From the NCBI GenBank assembly GCA_004525885.1, contig SPBV01000110.1, forward strand, positions 1 through 6,078: a stretch of DNA of 6,078 bases, given 5' to 3'. Positions 4,943-6,078 of this stretch are shown in pieces. Position numbers and translations under genes: made by a program. The number at the start of each line of letters is the position of its first letter. Position 1 is the stretch's first letter. The notes beneath the pieces were generated by a model. It worked only from the letters and a program-made list of their open reading frames with translations. It searched no databases and was not told the DNA's origin. Origin of the DNA: Nitrosomonadales bacterium. GTDB lineage: Bacteria; Pseudomonadota; Gammaproteobacteria; Burkholderiales; Nitrosomonadaceae.

Positions 4943-6078
4943 ATGTCTTTCTCATCTCTTGGCTTGTCAGATGAAATTATTCGGGCTGTCACTGAACGTG
5001 GTTATGCCGTTCCCACTCCTATTCAGTTGCAATCAATTCCTGCCGTACTATCTGGTGGAGATCTGCTAGCCGGTGCACAAACCGGTACTGGTAAGACTGC
5101 AGGCTTTACTTTACCAATCCTGCATCAACTTTCGGACAAGGGTATCAAGGGACCTTCCAGTGGACGGCCACCAATACGTGCACTGATCCTTGTTCCCACC
5201 CGTGAACTTGCGGCACAAGTAGAGGAGAGCGTTCGCAATTACAGCAAATATCTGAAGCTAAGCTCGATGGTAATGATCGGTGGGATCAATATCAAGCAGC
5301 AAATTGTTCGCCTGAGAAGTCGTGTAGATATTTTAGTCGCAACACCTGGACGTCTGCTGGATCACGTACAACAAAAAACCCTAGACTTGTCTCATATTCA
5401 AATTCTTGTGCTTGATGAAGCTGATCGTATGCTTGACATGGGATTTATTCGTGATATCAAAAAAATACTCACGTTGCTGCCTAGACAGCGTCAGAATCTG
5501 CTGTTCTCTGCCACTCTTTCCGATGAGATTCAGTTGTTAGCGGACAATCTACTCAATAAGCCAGTTATGATTGAGGTAGCACAGCGTAATGCTACTGCTG
5601 ACAAGGTGACACACGTAGTACATCCGGTGGACCGTGAGCGCAAGCGTAATTTACTCGCTCATCTCATAAAGCAGAACCGTTGGCAACAGGTACTCGTCTT
5701 TACTCGTACCAAGCAAGGCGCTAATAAGTTGGCCGAGTATCTGGTCGTAAATAATATTCCATCACTCGCTATACATGGAAATAAGAGCCAATCAGCGCGT
5801 ACCCGAGCACTGGCTGAATTCAAGACAGGTAGCCTACAAGTTCTGGTTGCAACAGATATTGCTGCACGTGGAATCGACATCAACGAACTGCCGCATGTAG
5901 TCAACTTTGATCTTCCTAATGTGGCGGGGGATTATGTTCACCGCATTGGTCGTACCGGACGCGCTGGAGCAGAAGGCGATGCCGTATCACTGGTGTGCGT
6001 AGATGAGAGCAAGCTACTGATGGACATTGAAAGGCTTATTAAGCGTGACTTACCTAGCAGGGTCGTCGCCGGTTTCGA
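4943..6078 (+). CDS. rhlE: ATP-dependent RNA helicase, DEAD-box, RhlE type (3' end outside window)
   Basis: From ATG 4943, 378 codons stay open to the right edge. GGGG at 4935-4938 is a weak, close ribosome site. All DEAD-box motifs are present in order: Q motif (F3 to PTPIQ 24-28), motif I AQTGTGKT (45-52), PTRELA (85-90), GG (113-114), TPGR (134-137), DEAD (158-161), SAT (189-191), VLVFTRTK (250-257), VATDIAARGID (302-312) and HRIGRTGR (333-340). Both RecA-like domains are therefore intact and the enzyme should unwind short RNA duplexes in the cytoplasm, typically in ribosome assembly or RNA turnover, often cold-induced. The opening MSFSSLGLSDEIIRAVTERG and the AGFTLPIL segment match RhlE rather than SrmB, DbpA or DeaD. 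The variable basic C-terminal tail lies outside the window, so the subtype rests on the N-terminal part. No clear promoter is visible upstream; the long pyrimidine-rich leader (4860-4942) may belong to it. Confidence 0.93.
   Translation, partial: MSFSSLGLSDEIIRAVTERGYAVPTPIQLQSIPAVLSGGDLLAGAQTGTGKTAGFTLPILHQLSDKGIKGPSSGRPPIRALILVPTRELAAQVEESVRNYSKYLKLSSMVMIGGINIKQQIVRLRSRVDILVATPGRLLDHVQQKTLDLSHIQILVLDEADRMLDMGFIRDIKKILTLLPRQRQNLLFSATLSDEIQLLADNLLNKPVMIEVAQRNATADKVTHVVHPVDRERKRNLLAHLIKQNRWQQVLVFTRTKQGANKLAEYLVVNNIPSLAIHGNKSQSARTRALAEFKTGSLQVLVATDIAARGIDINELPHVVNFDLPNVAGDYVHRIGRTGRAGAEGDAVSLVCVDESKLLMDIERLIKRDLPSRVVAGF

Overview
The window looks like chromosomal DNA of an AT-rich Gram-negative proteobacterium. 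The signals are a TonB-dependent outer-membrane receptor, secretory signal peptides, and an RhlE-type helicase. A betaproteobacterium of the Nitrosomonas/Nitrosospira kind is my guess from overall flavour, not something the sequence proves.

Layout from left to right. (1) On the minus strand, 1-486 holds the first 162 codons of a secreted Sel1-repeat protein that runs off the left edge; a good ribosome binding site and a plausible promoter lie at 497-567. (2) 487-883 has no convincing gene. (3) On the minus strand, 884-2985 is one TonB-dependent receptor gene of normal overall size (about 700 codons). It is cut in two by an in-frame TGA at 1798-1800 and a nearby one-base frameshift, so it is most likely a pseudogene. 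(4) 2986-3387 is a very AT-rich divergent intergenic region. It carries two perfect palindromes and repeated TTGAGAATT motifs that suggest an iron-type (Fur-like) operator for the receptor. (5) On the plus strand, 3388-3672 encodes a 94-residue secreted protein with three 16-residue repeats.

(6) 3820-4433 is a sharply GC-rich island (single 60-base lines reach 60-77% GC, against about 27% at 4621-4680). It is built from debris of mobile elements. A C-terminal fragment of an IS91-family transposase (minus strand) and a C-terminal fragment of a probable serine recombinase (plus strand) both lost their 5' parts at the same joint near 4136. The recombinase ends inside a 45-nt fragment that, read on the minus strand, is the 3' part of a tRNA (best fit tRNA-Arg, UCU type) from anticodon loop to CCA. 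This is a likely attachment-site footprint. (7) 4434-4942 is AT-rich and mostly empty. It may hold a 30-codon ORF (4744-4836) resembling the start of a universal-stress-type protein, with a GC hairpin at its end. (8) On the plus strand, 4943-6078 is an rhlE-type DEAD-box RNA helicase that runs off the right edge with all helicase motifs intact.

The genes do not form one pathway. The best reading is a scrapyard interval between housekeeping genes: a decayed receptor with its regulatory region still visible, a small exported repeat protein, and the scar of a lost integrative element. I see no clear new defence or mobile system. The most interesting points are the recombinase/tRNA overlap, the doubly broken receptor behind a palindrome-rich promoter, and the small repeat protein.
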